From NCBI RefSeq assembly GCF_009389715.1, contig NW_024068240.1, positions 1 to 64,000 on the forward strand: a stretch of DNA of 64,000 bases, read 5' to 3'. The translations under genes and the position numbers were made by a program. How positions within the stretch are numbered: position 1 is the stretch's first letter; each line of letters begins with the position of its first letter. The DNA comes from Phoenix dactylifera (Eukaryota > Streptophyta > Magnoliopsida > Arecales > Arecaceae). Of the stretch, positions 34,531 to 47,147 are shown piece by piece. A model generated the notes under the pieces. The model made no database searches. It was not told the DNA's origin and worked only from the letters and a program-made list of their open reading frames with translations.

Positions 34531-34785
34531 TCGACCATGCCATCTGACCAGGTATCGCTGATAACCACCGTTCTGCGTGCTAACAATCTGATCATCCAAA
34601 ATCTGTTCCACTGTGTCTGTGATCTGCGAAGAAGAAGGTACAGGAGGCAAGGCAGGAGCAGGAGATATGTTCTCAAAATTGGATGTGCAGTCAGTGTTAG
34701 GCTCATTGAGTGGGTCTGTAGGAATAGTTGTCGGACCTCGGTAGGCAACTAAGTCTTCTACGTTAAAAACTGGATTAATCCCAAA
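34354..34785 (-). pseudogene. CRM integrase tail and chromodomain, out of frame with pol
   Basis: From about 34785 the minus-strand frame reads [14 protein letters not shown], the usual end of a chromoviral integrase, then a proline-rich linker. A chromodomain-like module follows: VEQILDDQIV, YQRYLVRWHGRPPSDDTW and ISRDELQRLA. The tail RHVYRRRRRA-like sequence is arginine-rich (FQHVYRRRRRA). Chromodomains direct integration to marked chromatin. The module is separated from the main pol frame by a one-base shift in a T run near 34785, so it would not be made without frameshifting. Confidence 0.8.
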
Positions 34786-37331
34786 ACACTTGGAATATCC
34801 ACCACATATGCATTAGATCCAACCCGTTTCAGAATTTTGTATGGACCCATACTTCGGGCGTGCAATTTCCTAACGGCTCCTGGTGGAAACCGTTCAGGTC
34901 TGATTCTGATCATTACATCATCACCCGCTCGAAATTCTTGATAACGTCGACGTAAGTCAACGGCCGTTTTATATCTCGCATTGTTGATTTCAATTTTCTT
35001 CTTAATCTCTTTATGTAAATTTTGCATGTGTTGCGCAAAGGATTCAGCGGTCTCAGAGATTCTATTGTTAGGGGCTACTGGGATAAGATCAACAGGTTTT
35101 CGCGGTACATAGCCTAAGACAATTTCAAAAGGGCTCAAGCCAGTGGTCCTGTTTACAGAGCTATTGTAGGCGAATTCAGCTATGGATAGAAGAAGGTCCC
35201 AATTACCGGGGTGGTCACCTACCAAACATCGTAGAAGGTTTCCTAGACTGCGGTTGACCACCTCAGTTTGCCCGTCTGTTTGAGGGTGATAGGCTGTGGA
35301 ATATTTAAGCTTAGTACCCATAAAGTTCCAGAGGGTCTTCCAAAAATAACTAACAAATTTGACATCTCTATCAGTCACTATCGAAGTTGGAAGCCCGTGG
35401 AGCCTAACAACCTCATCAAAGATAATCCTCGCAACTTTGGAGGCATCAGAAGTCTTGGAAGTGGGTAGAAAATGTGCCATTTTAGAGAACCGATCCACTA
35501 CCACGAGAATGGAATCATGCTTACTTCTAGTCTTTGGCAATCCTAGCACGAAATCCATACTAATGTCCTGCCAAGGACGATCTGGGACAGGAAGGGGAGT
35601 ATATAAACCAGTGTTTTGTTTGCGCTGTTTGGATAGTTGACAAGTACGACACTGACTAACAATTTTTGCAACATCCCGTTTTAAACTAGGCCAATAAAAT
35701 CTTTGTTCGACCATATCAATGGTCTTATTTCTACCAAAATGGCCAGCTATTCCTCCCGCATGAAGTTCCCAAACAAGAAAATCTCTAAGGGATGTTTGAG
35801 GGATACATAGCTTGTTTCCTCGGAACAGAAAGGCATCAACCACAAGGTAATCACTATTGTCCCTGGTGCGACCATCTAAGACGCTTGCATAGATCTCAGC
35901 GAAGTCTGGACAAGTTGCATAGTCGTCAATTATACGTTCAAAACTAGTAACATTTATGCTTACCGACAAAAGTAATGCTACACGTCGGCTTAAGGCATCA
36001 GCTGCTTTGTTGTCAATACCTGCTTTGTGACACAACACGAAGGTATATTCTTGAAGAAATTCAGCCCACTTTCCGTGTCGTGAATTCAATCGCTTTTGGA
36101 AATTTAAGTACCTCAAAGCTTCATGGTCGGAATATAATATGAATTCCTGAGGTAGCAAATAGTGACGCCAGTGACGCAGCGCTTGTATAACTGCATAAAA
36201 TTCTTTGTCATAGGTGGAATATTTTCGTTTGGCATCATTCAGCTTTTCACTGAAGTATGCGATAGGATGCTTTTCTTGGCTTAAGACACCACCTATACCT
36301 ATACCAGATGCATCACAAGAAACTTCGAAAACCTTAGTAAAATCTGGGAGGCGCATCACCGGGGCTTCAGTCATTCTAGTCTTGATCTCTTGGAATGCCC
36401 TTGAGGCCGCAATGGTCCAATGAAATTCACCTTTCCGGATACAATCCGTAATCGGTGCAGTGATCGTACTAAAATTCTTGATGAACCTTCTATAAAAGGT
36501 GGCTAGGCCGTGGAAGCTTCGCACCTCAAATAATGTAGTGGGTTCGGGCCATTCAAGAATAGCTTGGACCTTCTGTGGGTCTGCTGAAACACCCTCAGAA
36601 GAAACAACGAATCCTAAGAAGATTACACGATCAGTCATAAATGAACACTTCTTAAGATTCGCATATAGGCTTTCTTTTCTTAGTGAATTGCAAACCAAAC
36701 GTAGGTGCTCAAGGTGTTGTTCCTTGTTTTTGCTGTAAATTAAGATATCGTCAAAGTAGACTACAAGGAATTTATCCATGAAAGGTCTTAGTACTTGGGT
36801 CATAATTCGCATAAATGTACTAGGTGCATTTGTTAATCCAAAGGGCATGACTAGCCCCTCGTATAACCCATCCTTGGTTTTGAAAGCTGTTTTCCATTCA
36901 TCACCTGGGCGGATACGGATTTGGTGGTAACCACTCTTAAGGTCAATTTTGGAAAAGATAGTGGCACCTGCCATCATATCAAGCATGTCATCCAATCGTG
37001 GTATTGGAAACCGATATTTAACCGTTATCTTATTAATTGCCCTGCTATCCACACACATTCTCCAAGTGCCGTCTTTTTTGGGCGTTAGAAGCGCCGGCAC
37101 CGCACACGGGCTAAGACTTTCTCGGATGAACCCCTTTTGGAGCAGCTCATCAACTTGCCGTTTCAATTCAGCGTGTTCAATCGGATTTAGTCTATAATGA
37201 GGCAAGTTCGGGAGAGTCGCCCCTGGAACCAAGTCTATGGCGTGCTGAATGTCACGCATAGGGGGGAGCTCATCAGGAAGGTCCTCAGGAAAGAGATCCT
37301 TAAATTCTTCCAGAACATGATGAACTTCCAT
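34758..37331 (-). CDS. CRM pol: reverse transcriptase, RNase H, integrase
   Basis: 857 codons open on the minus strand. Order: RT with the fingers motif, [14 protein letters not shown] and the catalytic YFDDILIYS; RNase H with [22 protein letters not shown] and [10 protein letters not shown]; integrase HHCC finger (H-AGGIAGHF ... C-RTC); DDE residues in [17 protein letters not shown] and [11 protein letters not shown]. Every catalytic residue I can check is present. The otherwise conserved YEWLVMP reads YEGLVMP. The frame ends GLIQFLT through a shift just before the chromodomain. There is no gag-protease frame leading into it: the ATG follows a primer-binding-site motif directly. Seen: motifs. 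Inferred: it is not expressed as a normal polyprotein. Confidence 0.93.
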   Translation of the reverse strand: MEVHHVLEEFKDLFPEDLPDELPPMRDIQHAIDLVPGATLPNLPHYRLNPIEHAELKRQVDELLQKGFIRESLSPCAVPALLTPKKDGTWRMCVDSRAINKITVKYRFPIPRLDDMLDMMAGATIFSKIDLKSGYHQIRIRPGDEWKTAFKTKDGLYEGLVMPFGLTNAPSTFMRIMTQVLRPFMDKFLVVYFDDILIYSKNKEQHLEHLRLVCNSLRKESLYANLKKCSFMTDRVIFLGFVVSSEGVSADPQKVQAILEWPEPTTLFEVRSFHGLATFYRRFIKNFSTITAPITDCIRKGEFHWTIAASRAFQEIKTRMTEAPVMRLPDFTKVFEVSCDASGIGIGGVLSQEKHPIAYFSEKLNDAKRKYSTYDKEFYAVIQALRHWRHYLLPQEFILYSDHEALRYLNFQKRLNSRHGKWAEFLQEYTFVLCHKAGIDNKAADALSRRVALLLSVSINVTSFERIIDDYATCPDFAEIYASVLDGRTRDNSDYLVVDAFLFRGNKLCIPQTSLRDFLVWELHAGGIAGHFGRNKTIDMVEQRFYWPSLKRDVAKIVSQCRTCQLSKQRKQNTGLYTPLPVPDRPWQDISMDFVLGLPKTRSKHDSILVVVDRFSKMAHFLPTSKTSDASKVARIIFDEVVRLHGLPTSIVTDRDVKFVSYFWKTLWNFMGTKLKYSTAYHPQTDGQTEVVNRSLGNLLRCLVGDHPGNWDLLLSIAEFAYNSSVNRTTGLSPFEIVLGYVPRKPVDLIPVAPNNRISETAESFAQHMQNLHKEIKKKIEINNARYKTAVDLRRRYQEFRAGDDVMIRIRPERFPPGAVRKLHARSMGPYKILKRVGSNAYVVDIPSVLGLIQFLT

Positions 37332-37414
37332 GCTCTGATACCAAACTGATGCGGGACAGCTAATTTAGAGAAGAAATTAAGAAGGGGAAGGAGGAGGATA
37401 CCAAACTGATGCGG
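37332..37414 (-). other. LTR-end/PBS scar inside the CRM coding region
   Basis: On the minus strand the protease frame runs into CCGCATCAGTTTGGTATC (37397-37414). Then come 51 bp identical to the LTR's last bases (37347-37397), ending CCCGCATCA. Then comes GTT and TGGTATCAGAGC (37332-37343), the complement of the initiator tRNA-Met 3' end, and then the pol ATG. So two LTR-PBS junction words sit 60 bp apart in the middle of the element, where only protease-RT coding sequence should be. Template switching at the primer site is the simplest explanation. Confidence 0.85.
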
Positions 37415-38795
37415 TTTTATCCACCCATGACACATTATAAGGGTTAGGATGAGGCACTGTCTTTAACTGTAGCTTCTTGACAGTTCTTGTGGATACAACA
37501 TTGACACTACTCCCACTGTCGATGATAACCTTACAGCTATGTTCGCCACATTTGATATAAGTGTGAAATATGGATCGACGTCTCCAGTCATCATCTTCTT
37601 GCTTAGGTTGTGTAAGGACACACCTAACTATGCCTAAAGGAGTGGAACCCTCAAGTGAGCCGCGTTCCTCACCTTCATCTGACTCTTCAGGGTCTATCTC
37701 TGGTTCATAGACCAACTCATTTTCTTCATCATTTCTATCTTCTTCGATGACCAGTGTTTTCTTAGTAGGACATTGACTAGCTCTATGCCCAAAACCAAAA
37801 CATCTGTAACACTGATCTCTAGAAATTTTGGGTGGTTCACTTAAAATTCCCTTATTCTTTTGATCATTAATTTTTGGGGACTCGGTCGCTTGATTTCTAA
37901 TATTAGGCTTACTCCAAGTATTAGTTTGACTATCGTGGGTGTTCTTATAATTGGTCTCCTTAAGATCAAATCGCCTAAAGGTTGTCTTATTAGTATATCG
38001 CTCAATGTCTTGGACAAGTTGATAAGCATGTTCTAATGAATTGACCTCACGCAGAATAAGCTCTTTTTGTAAATCATCTCGCAATCCGGACCAAAACCTA
38101 GAAAGGGTCAATTCCACACTCTCACGTGCATCACATCGCATGAAGAACTCATCAAAGCGAGCGATGTACTCAGACACAGGTTTATTTCCTTGAATCAGTC
38201 GTTGCCACTGATCTAACAGGCGACTCTTATAGGATGTTGGGAGATATTTTTCTTTTAACTTCTCCTTCATTTCATCCCAATGTACCACAGGGGGTTGTCT
38301 AGCTCTAGCAAGCATATTTTCTATTGTGTTCCAATGTAATTTTGCAGGACCAATGAGCTTCATTTTTGCAAAACGAACTCTGCGATCGTCAGACAAGCTA
38401 TACCATTCAAAGTAATGGTCCATATCAGCGAGCCAATCGATGAAGACTTTTGGGTCAAGACGACCATCATAACTTGGTGCATCGATCTTAATACTGCGCA
38501 TTACATGCTCATCTGGTGTCTCACGTGCTCTTAGATAGTCCCTTTGGTGTTGTGGCCCAAGGCCTCTGGGGCGGGACGGTTCAGTCTCACCAAGTTCAGA
38601 TTCTCCATCGTTGTGAGTCACTTGGAGGTTGGTGATTGAATTTTCAGCTATAGTCAAGCGAGTATTCAGCCTAGTTTCAAGGTCAGTGATTCTTGCTCCT
38701 AATCTGGTTTCTAATGCTGCTATGGCATCTAATACCTGTTGGTTTGGGTTGGTCGACATCTCATGTGAGTAAGATGTACCGCTGCGAGTTGTCAT
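37377..38795 (-). pseudogene. CRM gag with truncated protease
   Basis: 472 codons from MTTRSGTSYSHEMS. Residues about 30-65 are coiled-coil-like. The capsid region contains FIDWLADMDHYFEWY and EYIARFDEFFMRC. A CCHC zinc knuckle CYRCFGFGHRASQC follows, then an acidic linker, then the aspartic protease active site IIDSGSSVNVVS. The protease ends about 25 residues later at WVDKTA, where the scar begins; the flap and the ILGRPW-type end are missing. Gag itself looks intact and could still assemble particles. Confidence 0.88.
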
Positions 38796-39324
38796 ACTCT
38801 AGAATTCAAAATTCCTAGATATATAATTAACATTCAGAATAAAATCAACAATGTTGAATAAAAGACGACTTTTGACGTAGTCTCGGTTACCTTCGAATTA
38901 GCACAGGTGATAACAAAATATCAGGACCTTAGGTACTGCTAACCTTGGTTTGGATCATGCAAAATTCTTTGCAGGTTAATCTAATGAAAGTGGGGTCCTT
39001 CAAATTGATTTGGGTTTCACCAGATTCAAGTAAAATTTCCTAGTTGCCTTTCGAGGATTTGAAAATAATTTGTAAGGCTCAATATGTGTTTTCAAGGGGC
39101 ATAGGCTTTTTTAAAAGTAAGGTCCTATCTCAAACCGACAACATGAAGTGAAACAATAATAATCTAAAGATAAGCTAGTTTATAGGGAAAGGCTGAAAAA
39201 TAATTATTTAAAGGAAAGATACGACCTCTTCTTGCAGATCTGAATCAGTGGATGAGTTTGGATGTCAAAATGTAGAATGCAGAACCGGAACCCGACGATT
39301 TGTAGAAAATGCTGCTGGAAGATG
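38796..39324 (-). other. CRM leader between insertion site and gag
   Basis: AT-rich, no coding frame. It is continuous with 50045 onward if the copia element and one AGATG copy (39320-39324) are removed. Confidence 0.6.
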
Positions 39325-39629
39325 TGTTGCCCAAGGTGACAAGCCAAGAGGGGGGGTGAATTGGTTTCTTCTAAATTTTGGTGCTTTAAACGTTTTCTTA
39401 ATTAAGTGCGGTGGATGCTTCCTTAAACTATTTGAATGATTTAAACTAGTGCAAAGATAGAAGATGATGCAAGAATAAACGTAAGCACAAGCACAACACA
39501 AACACAACAATATATAGTGGTTCGGTGCTCTCCTTAGCACCTACGTCCACTCCCCAAGCGTCCCCTTGGGAATTCACTATAATCCCGCGGATTACAGTTG
39601 GATTGTTTTCCGGGCTCACAATCCAAAAA

Positions 39630-39900
39630 CCTATGTTGGTTTTACGGGCTCACCAACGAACCTATACACTTTGGTTTTCCGGGTTCACCAAAAACCTATG
39701 TTGGTTTTACGGGCTCACCAACGAACCTATACAATTGGTTTTACGGGTTCACCAACAACCTACGTTGGTTTTACGGGCTTACCAACAACCTATGTTGGTT
39801 TTACGGGCTTACCAACGAACCTTTACAATTAGTTTTCCGGGTTCACCAATCAACCTATTCCGTTGGTTTTGCGGGCTAACCAACCAACTTTTACAAGTAG
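39630..39900 (-). repeat. LTR minisatellite with GGTTTTACGGGCTCACCAAC units
   Basis: About eight units of 30-40 bp contain TTGGTTTTMCGGGYTCACCAA, each itself an inverted repeat (TTGGTT ... ACCAA) able to form a short stem. The same array is at 48698-48970 in the other LTR. ORFs across it are repeats, not protein genes. Confidence 0.85.
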
Positions 39901-40318
39901 TTTAATAAACAAAGGAAGAAGATTTAAACTCCTAGATGAGCAAATATAACAATATAATCTACAAAGAAGAGTTTAGAGAATATTTATCGCTTGATGTGAC
40001 TTCTCTCTTCTTTGTCAAGGATGCTTCACTCTTCAAGGGTGGATGGAGCTCTTGATGACTCTTTGAATCTGCTCAACCACTTTCTTTTGATTCTTGAATG
40101 AAGCACTTGGATGAAGCTTGCCTTGCTAGGGTTCTCTCTTGAATGCACTTGATGTATTTTCCCAAAGCTTGCTTCCTCTAATGAATACTCCCTCTGAAAT
40201 ACTTTTCCAACCTCCAAATAGTCCTTTCTGACCGTTGGATTGAAGAAACTAGCCGTTTATAGCCGTTGGGAGTCCAAAAAGCATTTCTGCACAACTAGCC
40301 GTTATGTTCAGCCCGTGT

Positions 40319-40802
40319 TTGGGTCGGCTCAACCTGTCCTTGGGTCGACCCAACCTTCACTTGGGTCGACTCAAACATTCCTTGGGTCGACCCTCTCAGA
40401 AAACACAGAAACTTGAAATTCAGCCTTCCTTCCCTTGGGTCAGCTCAAACTTTTCTTGGGTCGACCCAACCTTGGGTCAGCTCAAACTTTTCTTGGGTCG
40501 ACCCAACTTTCAGAAAATTCAGAATCTTGAATTTCAGCCTTTCTTCATTTGGGTCGACTCAACCTTTCTTTGGGTCGACTCAAGGCTTACTTGGGTCGAC
40601 TCAACTTCTTCTTGGGTCGACCCTCTCAGTAAATCCAGAGAACCATTTTCTGAGTTGTTTGAGGATCTTGATGTTTGGGTCGACTCATGTTTTCCTTGGG
40701 TCGACCCAACTCACTGTTCATCTGTGCCATTTTTGCAGAAGTGTGCCAAATGATTTCTTGATGTGCCGGGGTCGACCTAATCATCCTTTGGGTCGACTCA
40801 TT
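40319..40802 (-). repeat. LTR array of palindromic GGGTCGAC(C/T)C motifs
   Basis: Sixteen copies of a 12-base motif GGGTCGACYCAA or a close variant lie in about 490 bp. Thirteen have the GTCGAC core, and several extend to TTGGGTCGACCCAA, a perfect 14-base palindrome. The same array lies at 49387-49870 in the other LTR. Four further copies lie outside the LTR at 42052-42120. Confidence 0.9.
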
Positions 40803-40976
40803 CCACACTTTGCTGCATCTCAAGGTTAGATTCATTCAAATGAACAAGGTCATGTATCTATTTTCAATTAACCAAATATACTGAGAGTAATGAACTTATA
40901 AATGAAGTATCAATTTAACTTATAGCATACTCTAGATAATTGCTTGTTAATCATCAAAATAACACTATCATCCTCA

Positions 40977-40990
40977 ATCTCCCCCTTTTT
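40977..40990 (-). other. SIRE polypurine tract
   Basis: On the minus strand AAAAAGGGGGAGAT directly precedes the 3' LTR; this is where plus-strand synthesis starts. Confidence 0.85.
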
Positions 40991-42317
40991 GATGATTACA
41001 AAATAAAGAGTATAAGTCTATTGATACTTGTCTTTAAAATCAGTTTATAAAAGGGATTAAGTTGCTGAATTTCAGCTTTTCATATATACTTGTGAAATCT
41101 CCCCCTATATCATTCAAATGTTGCCAATTTGACTTTTTGAATTGCTCCCCCTTTCATTTATAATTCATTAGCAATGAAACTTCAAAAATTTGAGATAAAC
41201 TCTGAGTTTCAGGTTATGTATCGGGGTGCGAGAGGTGCGTGCCAAATTCTGAATTTATATGTGCCAAATTCTGAACTTTGATGGAAATTTTTGATTTAGT
41301 CAATTTCATTGTTGCAAATTGCTCCCCCTTAGATGTATAAGCTTTCTTATATGATTTTCAATTTGTTTGCCCATATATTTCTCTTTTTGTTTCATAACTT
41401 CTTTACTCACTCTTTCTCACAAAGTTAATACTCTTTCTTTAAACACTATCTTTATTTCTCCCAAAATTAATACTCTTTCTTAACTTCTCAAATGAAATAC
41501 TCTTTCTTTTCTTAAAGTGAATATTCTATCTTTTCTTCTCCCCCTTTATATACTCTTTTCTCCTCTTCTCCTTTATATACTCTTTCTTTACTTCTCAAAT
41601 AAAATACTTTTTCTTTTCTTAAATTGATATACTCTTTCTTTTCTTCTCCCCCTTTTTGTTATCATCAAAAATATATATATGGGAAAAGATGCAATAAAGA
41701 ACAAACTGCAGACTACATTGATCAAAATAGGAACATTTTCATACATTAATGCCCAAAATAAAGATAAGTACAATGTTCCTCAATCAAGATTTAAAGATGC
41801 ATGATAACCACTAAATACATATGAGAACTAGATACATATCCTAGTCTCTAAACAAGATCGTGAGACTCTCTCGGATCGCTTGGCTACGGCTCTCTCGGGT
41901 CCCATTTCTCCAAGATCTTGAAGTAATCTACTGTTTGGAGATGATTGGAGAAGATTTGAGAGTGGGAAATAGGGTTTTCGGAAGAGGACAAAGGGTAAAC
42001 AGTGCCCTAGATAGCTCACGGGTCCCCCTTTTAACAGTGGGGTCCCGACGTTGGGTCGACTCAAGAATTTTCTTGGGTCGACTCAACGTTGGGTCGACCC
42101 TATTCTTGGGTCGACCCAAGTGCAGAATTTTTCTTTTCTCTTCCTTTTTGCTTCTAAAAATTTTTCTTGCTTCCAATCCTTATAAATTCTTTCTGGGACA
42201 ATGATACATGAGTAAGGAATCTATAGATTACAAGTTTGACTCATGTTTCATAGGTTTTTAGAAATGGGAGGAATGTATCATGAGACTGCTTGCTTCCTTT
42301 TATATCTCTTCAATAAA
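40991..42317 (-). other. SIRE 3' untranslated spacer
   Basis: No coding frame. It has many CTCCCCCTTT and ACTCTTTCTT words (purine-rich on the element strand) between 41100 and 41660. The four GGGTCGACYC copies at 42052-42120 lie at its pol-proximal end. Confidence 0.7.
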
Positions 42318-45300
42318 ACGGATCACATATGCCTAATTTCCTCCTTAGCGTGCAGAATCTATCTTCACTCAAGGGTTTTGTGAATATGTCGGCTAATTGT
42401 TTTTCAGTGCATATATGCTCATATGTTTCCATTTTGCACATGATCCCTAATAAAATGATATCTTATTTCTATGTGTTTGGCTTTAGGAATGAGATATTTA
42501 GAATGTAAGCCAGAAGTGATCTCTAAATGTAGATTCCAAAGATAGTTTTGAAATCAAGTGTAGATGGAATCTTTTTCAAGTTATTTCAAGGAGTATTAAG
42601 AATAATATTCAAAGAAAGCATGAATGAAAATCCAATATCCTCCTTTTTTTTTTAATATATTAAGTATATAGCAACATGAGAGCAATCTAATTAATTTTTA
42701 GAGTATAGTATAAGAGCAGATAAAGATCAAAACTTATATACTCAAAAAATATAAGATTATGTTGAATCCTTAATTCTTAATGACTTCAAAGTTCTTTCAT
42801 GATATAAAAGTATTGGAGTATAGATACCAAGACATGAATTTATGCAATGTAGGATATATAAAATTCAGGGCTTTGAAAGTTCTTTTAAACCTCTCTTAAA
42901 GACTTTCTTTTACTCCTTTAAAGATCATAGCATCAAAATCAATTAAAATGAATTGGCTCATGATTGAAACACTAAAGTGCTAGCCAATAAGAGCTCATTA
43001 GTAGATTCCAAAGTAAATTTCCAATACTAAGACAAATGGAATCCTTTTCACTTAATTTTCAAAACAAGTGATTTACCAATTAAGTACAGATAAAAATCCA
43101 ACTTTCAAAAGATATTCAATGAAGCACAAAGTTTAATACCACTTTACATTTAGTATTCTTTCTCTTATCTTTAGTTGAATTTCAGATTTTAATGATAAAC
43201 GTGAATAAAACTGAACCTTTATGATATCAAGAATGTAGAGTGATCTAGAATTATTCAAAATTTATAGCAATCACTCTTTTTAATCTTTTAAGAACAAGTT
43301 ATGCTTCCTCTTAATCTTTGAGAAAATGTACTAAAATATTAATCAGAAAATGATTCATTTGAAGCTCAAATTCTTTCAAAAGCATTTACATTTTCTTTCT
43401 TTTAAGAATCATTTGAGTGAGCTGAAATATTTCTAGACTTGAGATCATTCACTCTTTTAATAATATATATACATATATATTTTGATGAAAGTCTTTAACA
43501 ATGTAGGAGAGAAAGAAAATATATAGATGATCATTGAAGTATATGTATTTATAGAACTCAATTTCTTAATCAAGGTTTTTCAGCAATGTATGTATGAAGC
43601 ACAATAAATCTTTTCAATATCAAAATAAAATCATATATTAAAAATATTTGTTTGCAATCAAGATCATCAAAAGACACATCATTCAGACCAATATTAGTAC
43701 ACTTTGAAGATAAGAAATGATATGTTTCAGATGCGTATCGGGGCAAGCAATCAAGGCATCAGAATTATTCTATTTTTCTTAAGCTGTAATTTTATCTAGA
43801 AATTCATATTGAGTTTAAGCTTTTATATAAAATCAGATTCTGAATTTCATAAAGATTCTCAAGGAGGCTTTCAAAGTTGTAATTTGAGATATGTATCTTC
43901 TCATTGTAGCTCATCTTAAATCATTACGATTGAAAATACATATTTCAAGAACATTAGAGCACATCCAGAATCTTTGTAATTCATATTGAATTTTGGTACA
44001 AATTGGAGGACATGATGTTCTAATGTTAGGCAAGATAAAAGATAAATCAGAATCAATTCATTTTGCCTAATTTGCAAATTCAAATTATGCTTTTCTTTTA
44101 TTTTTCAAAATATATTCATTAAAACAGAATGATGTTGTTGTTGGTAATACCATGTTTCAATCAAATTTTATAGGCCTGAAGCATTACCAGTTATATTTAG
44201 GAAAGATCTTTGTTATTTGAATATTGAAGACACATAATTCAAAATATCATGTCACATGCAAAACATAATATGCATTAAGTCATAACATCATGTATTAAAA
44301 CATTAAGAGCAAGCATGTCAAAGATCAAAATTTATTCTTTTCAAATAAACTCTCCCTATTTATATATAATTCTACACTGATTTTATCCTTAAGGTGTGTT
44401 TTCAAGTGATCGAAACTTCATTTGGCTTTTCACAAGCTTTTTATATACTTTCATTTATCTTGTCATTCATTTTCTTATTTTTGAATTTCTTCCTTTAACC
44501 ATTTAGTGAACATTCTAATCTTCATTTCTTTTGGTATTACTTTTCTATGCTCTATACTCTATTTGCTCCCTATCCGGTGGAGTTGGAAGGGGCACGAGGT
44601 ACTACCACTAGCCTCCCTCTTGTGCCGTCCCTAATATGCCCTATACCGAATAGTTGGGTCAAATAGTGTCGGGTACTACCACTAGCCTCCCCATTGACAC
44701 CATCCCTATGATGAGCAATATAGAAGGTTTAAAATGTTCACTTCAAACCTTTTTTTTTTTGTAATTAATTACGGATTTTATCTCTTCCAAAGGAATGTTC
44801 ATATTAGTCTCACAATTGTGCCGAATGTATTATGCTTGTTTTGCTTTTTCTTAAGATTGAAGTATTTGTCTTTACTTAGATTTTACTTCTCTTGAATAAT
44901 ATCCATTCTCTTTTCTTTATCTCTCTCTCTTTTTGTTATTCTCAAGTAATTTACATGAAAGAGCAGAATAAAGAAATAATCTTATATGCTGCATATGCAT
45001 GTATATCATGCAAACAACATTTTCATTATGTCCAATGATTCATAGCTTATCACAAGTTATTTTGAATTAGAAATTTGAGGCATAAACTTGTGTATTTCAT
45101 GGTTATGCATTATATAGGAAAAAGTAAACTTCAATTTAATCACACCATGAAACAATCATCACTAGCATGAGAATGAAGCATGATATCAAGATGATCAGCA
45201 ATTAAGGGTTTAATCATGCTACCATATAATTTCAGACTATTGATTTTGCTCAACTAACTCACAAGAGAAGAGTTTAGATTACCCGTGCATTTAGCATTCT

Positions 45301-47147
45301 TCAAGCCAAATACCTTTTAGATTCTTTACACCCTTGGCTGAAGAAAATCTTCCTCTTTTTTTTTGTTTCCAAGAGAATGTTTATTGTATCTTTCATCGAG
45401 GTGTCCTTCAAGTTGAAATTTCTTGCTCACAAATCCTGTATCATTAGCAAAATCTTTTTCTTTTCTTGAAGGCAATTCATTAGGTTCTCTAGGATACAAA
45501 AACATTCATACAACATATTTCTTAACTAGATGACTCAACATAAGATATGACAATAATTGAATATTAAGTCACTTCACTTAAGAGATTGTCTAAATATAAG
45601 CAAGCACAAGTCACTTGAACTAAAGAGATAACTTCATTAAGTAAAATGGTTCAAGGACAAGCATGTGAGGTAATAGAAGGATTCATCAAGGTCAAATCAA
45701 TTTTTTTTTTATTTTCAGAATTAATTTAGCTTAGATTCTATTTGCTTAAGATAATTATCAATAAGATATACAAGTTGAGTTTTAATCAAATTATCTTAAA
45801 CAATTGTTTCTATCAAAATTCAGATTGTTACATAGAATCAAAGTGATAAACTATATTCTCAATAAAAGATCTAGTTTTAATAAGAATAATATAAATTGAT
45901 CTTTCTACAACTAGTATCTTTTCATTGAATATTCTATATGCATTGTTCAAAGAGTAATATCCAAAGAAATACTTATTTTATCAGATTTGGCATATATTTC
46001 ATTCTTGAGAACATAATATGTATAACTGAAAAACATGAAGGTATGCAACATTTGATTCTCTGTTTTTCATGAGTTCACATGGGGTTTTCTTTAAAAATAG
46101 ATTTAATAGAAACCTTATAATATGACAAGCTGTGATGATAGTATTAATCAACTGCTATCACAAAGCATTGTCCTTACACAACAAAGGTTCTATATTTTTT
46201 TTTTATATATTTTTATAACCCCTATATGCAATAGTGTTCTTGGTGCAAGCACAATTGTATTCAATACCATTTTATCAACAAATTGGTTTTCAAGGCTGTG
46301 CCATGAATTTTCACAGTTTGCAAACCTTTTTCATTTGAAACCTTTTGTAAGTTTGTGCCAAAGCAGAAAATATTTCAATTTAAGTGCCAAGAATAAAACC
46401 AACATTAGCTTTGAGAAATCATCCATAATTACAAAATTAGAGAGCTTATCTCCTAGGTTCACAATCCTAGAGATCCAAATAAGTTCTTATGAAGAGTTTT
46501 CAAAGGCTAAAAGGTGAAAACAATATTTTCAGATTTAGAAATGATTCTAGTTTGTTTTTCTAGATGACATACATAGCAAACTTTGACCTTGCAAAGAATA
46601 ATCTAAGTGAACCAATGACAAGGTCTTTTGAGATCAAGTCCATACTAGTATGAGTTGATTTTATATGCCAAAACTAGACTCTTTAATTTTGGTATTCTTA
46701 ATGCATATATTTAAAAAAAAATTATACCAAGTAGACATTCTTATGTTTGTGATCAATAGAAGATAATGTCATGGATAAGACCTCTCAATCAAGCATATAG
46801 AGAATTTAAAGAGTTATTCTAAGAGTATTGATTAAGCAAGTTATCCATCAATAACTGAAGCATAATATAGAAAGATGGAGTGATTTGGATATATTTTCTT
46901 TTCATGCCAAAAGTATCACTTATATCACAGAAATGATTAATACCTGCAATTTATGTTTTAATTGGATACTAAGGCAAAGAGAATGATGATATGCAAGGAT
47001 TACTAATTTCATTATTCTTTTCATTTCAATTACTTTTCTTAAGTATATTTTAAGTTTCATTCTTTAATATATGTCTAGAGCACCCAATGTCTAAATTAAC
47101 ATCTTTTGGTTGGAGCCTTGAGTGCTAGATACACTTACAGAAAATAT
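42318..47147 (-). pseudogene. Decayed SIRE pol
   Basis: At 42318-42408 the minus strand still reads EKQLADIFTKPLSEDRF, then LRRKLGIC, the end of copia RNase H. Just upstream, in a shifted frame, lies a KHIEIRYHFIRDHVQNG block. Around 46080-46620 scattered integrase traces remain (NGIEYN, then ACHII and LFLKKTPCEL). Between them stops occur every few codons and the DNA is very AT-rich. Order and spacing fit IN-RT-RH of copia elements. I could not find an intact RT motif by eye. No functional enzyme can be made. Confidence 0.78.

Larger units (their letters stand above)
39325..40976 (-). repeat. SIRE 3' LTR
   Basis: 1,652 bp. On the plus strand it starts TGTTGCCCAAGG and ends CATCCTCA (TG...CA on the element strand). 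It contains two minisatellites, described separately. Confidence 0.95.

Noticed and set aside
39525..39905. 126-codon and overlapping ORFs in the SIRE LTR (also 48593-48973)
   Set aside because: Repeat-encoded peptides of the hairpin minisatellite.
40304..40829. 149- and 138-codon ORFs with LGRPN and LGSTQ repeats (also 49372-49897)
   Set aside because: They are translations of the GGGTCGACYC array in two frames.
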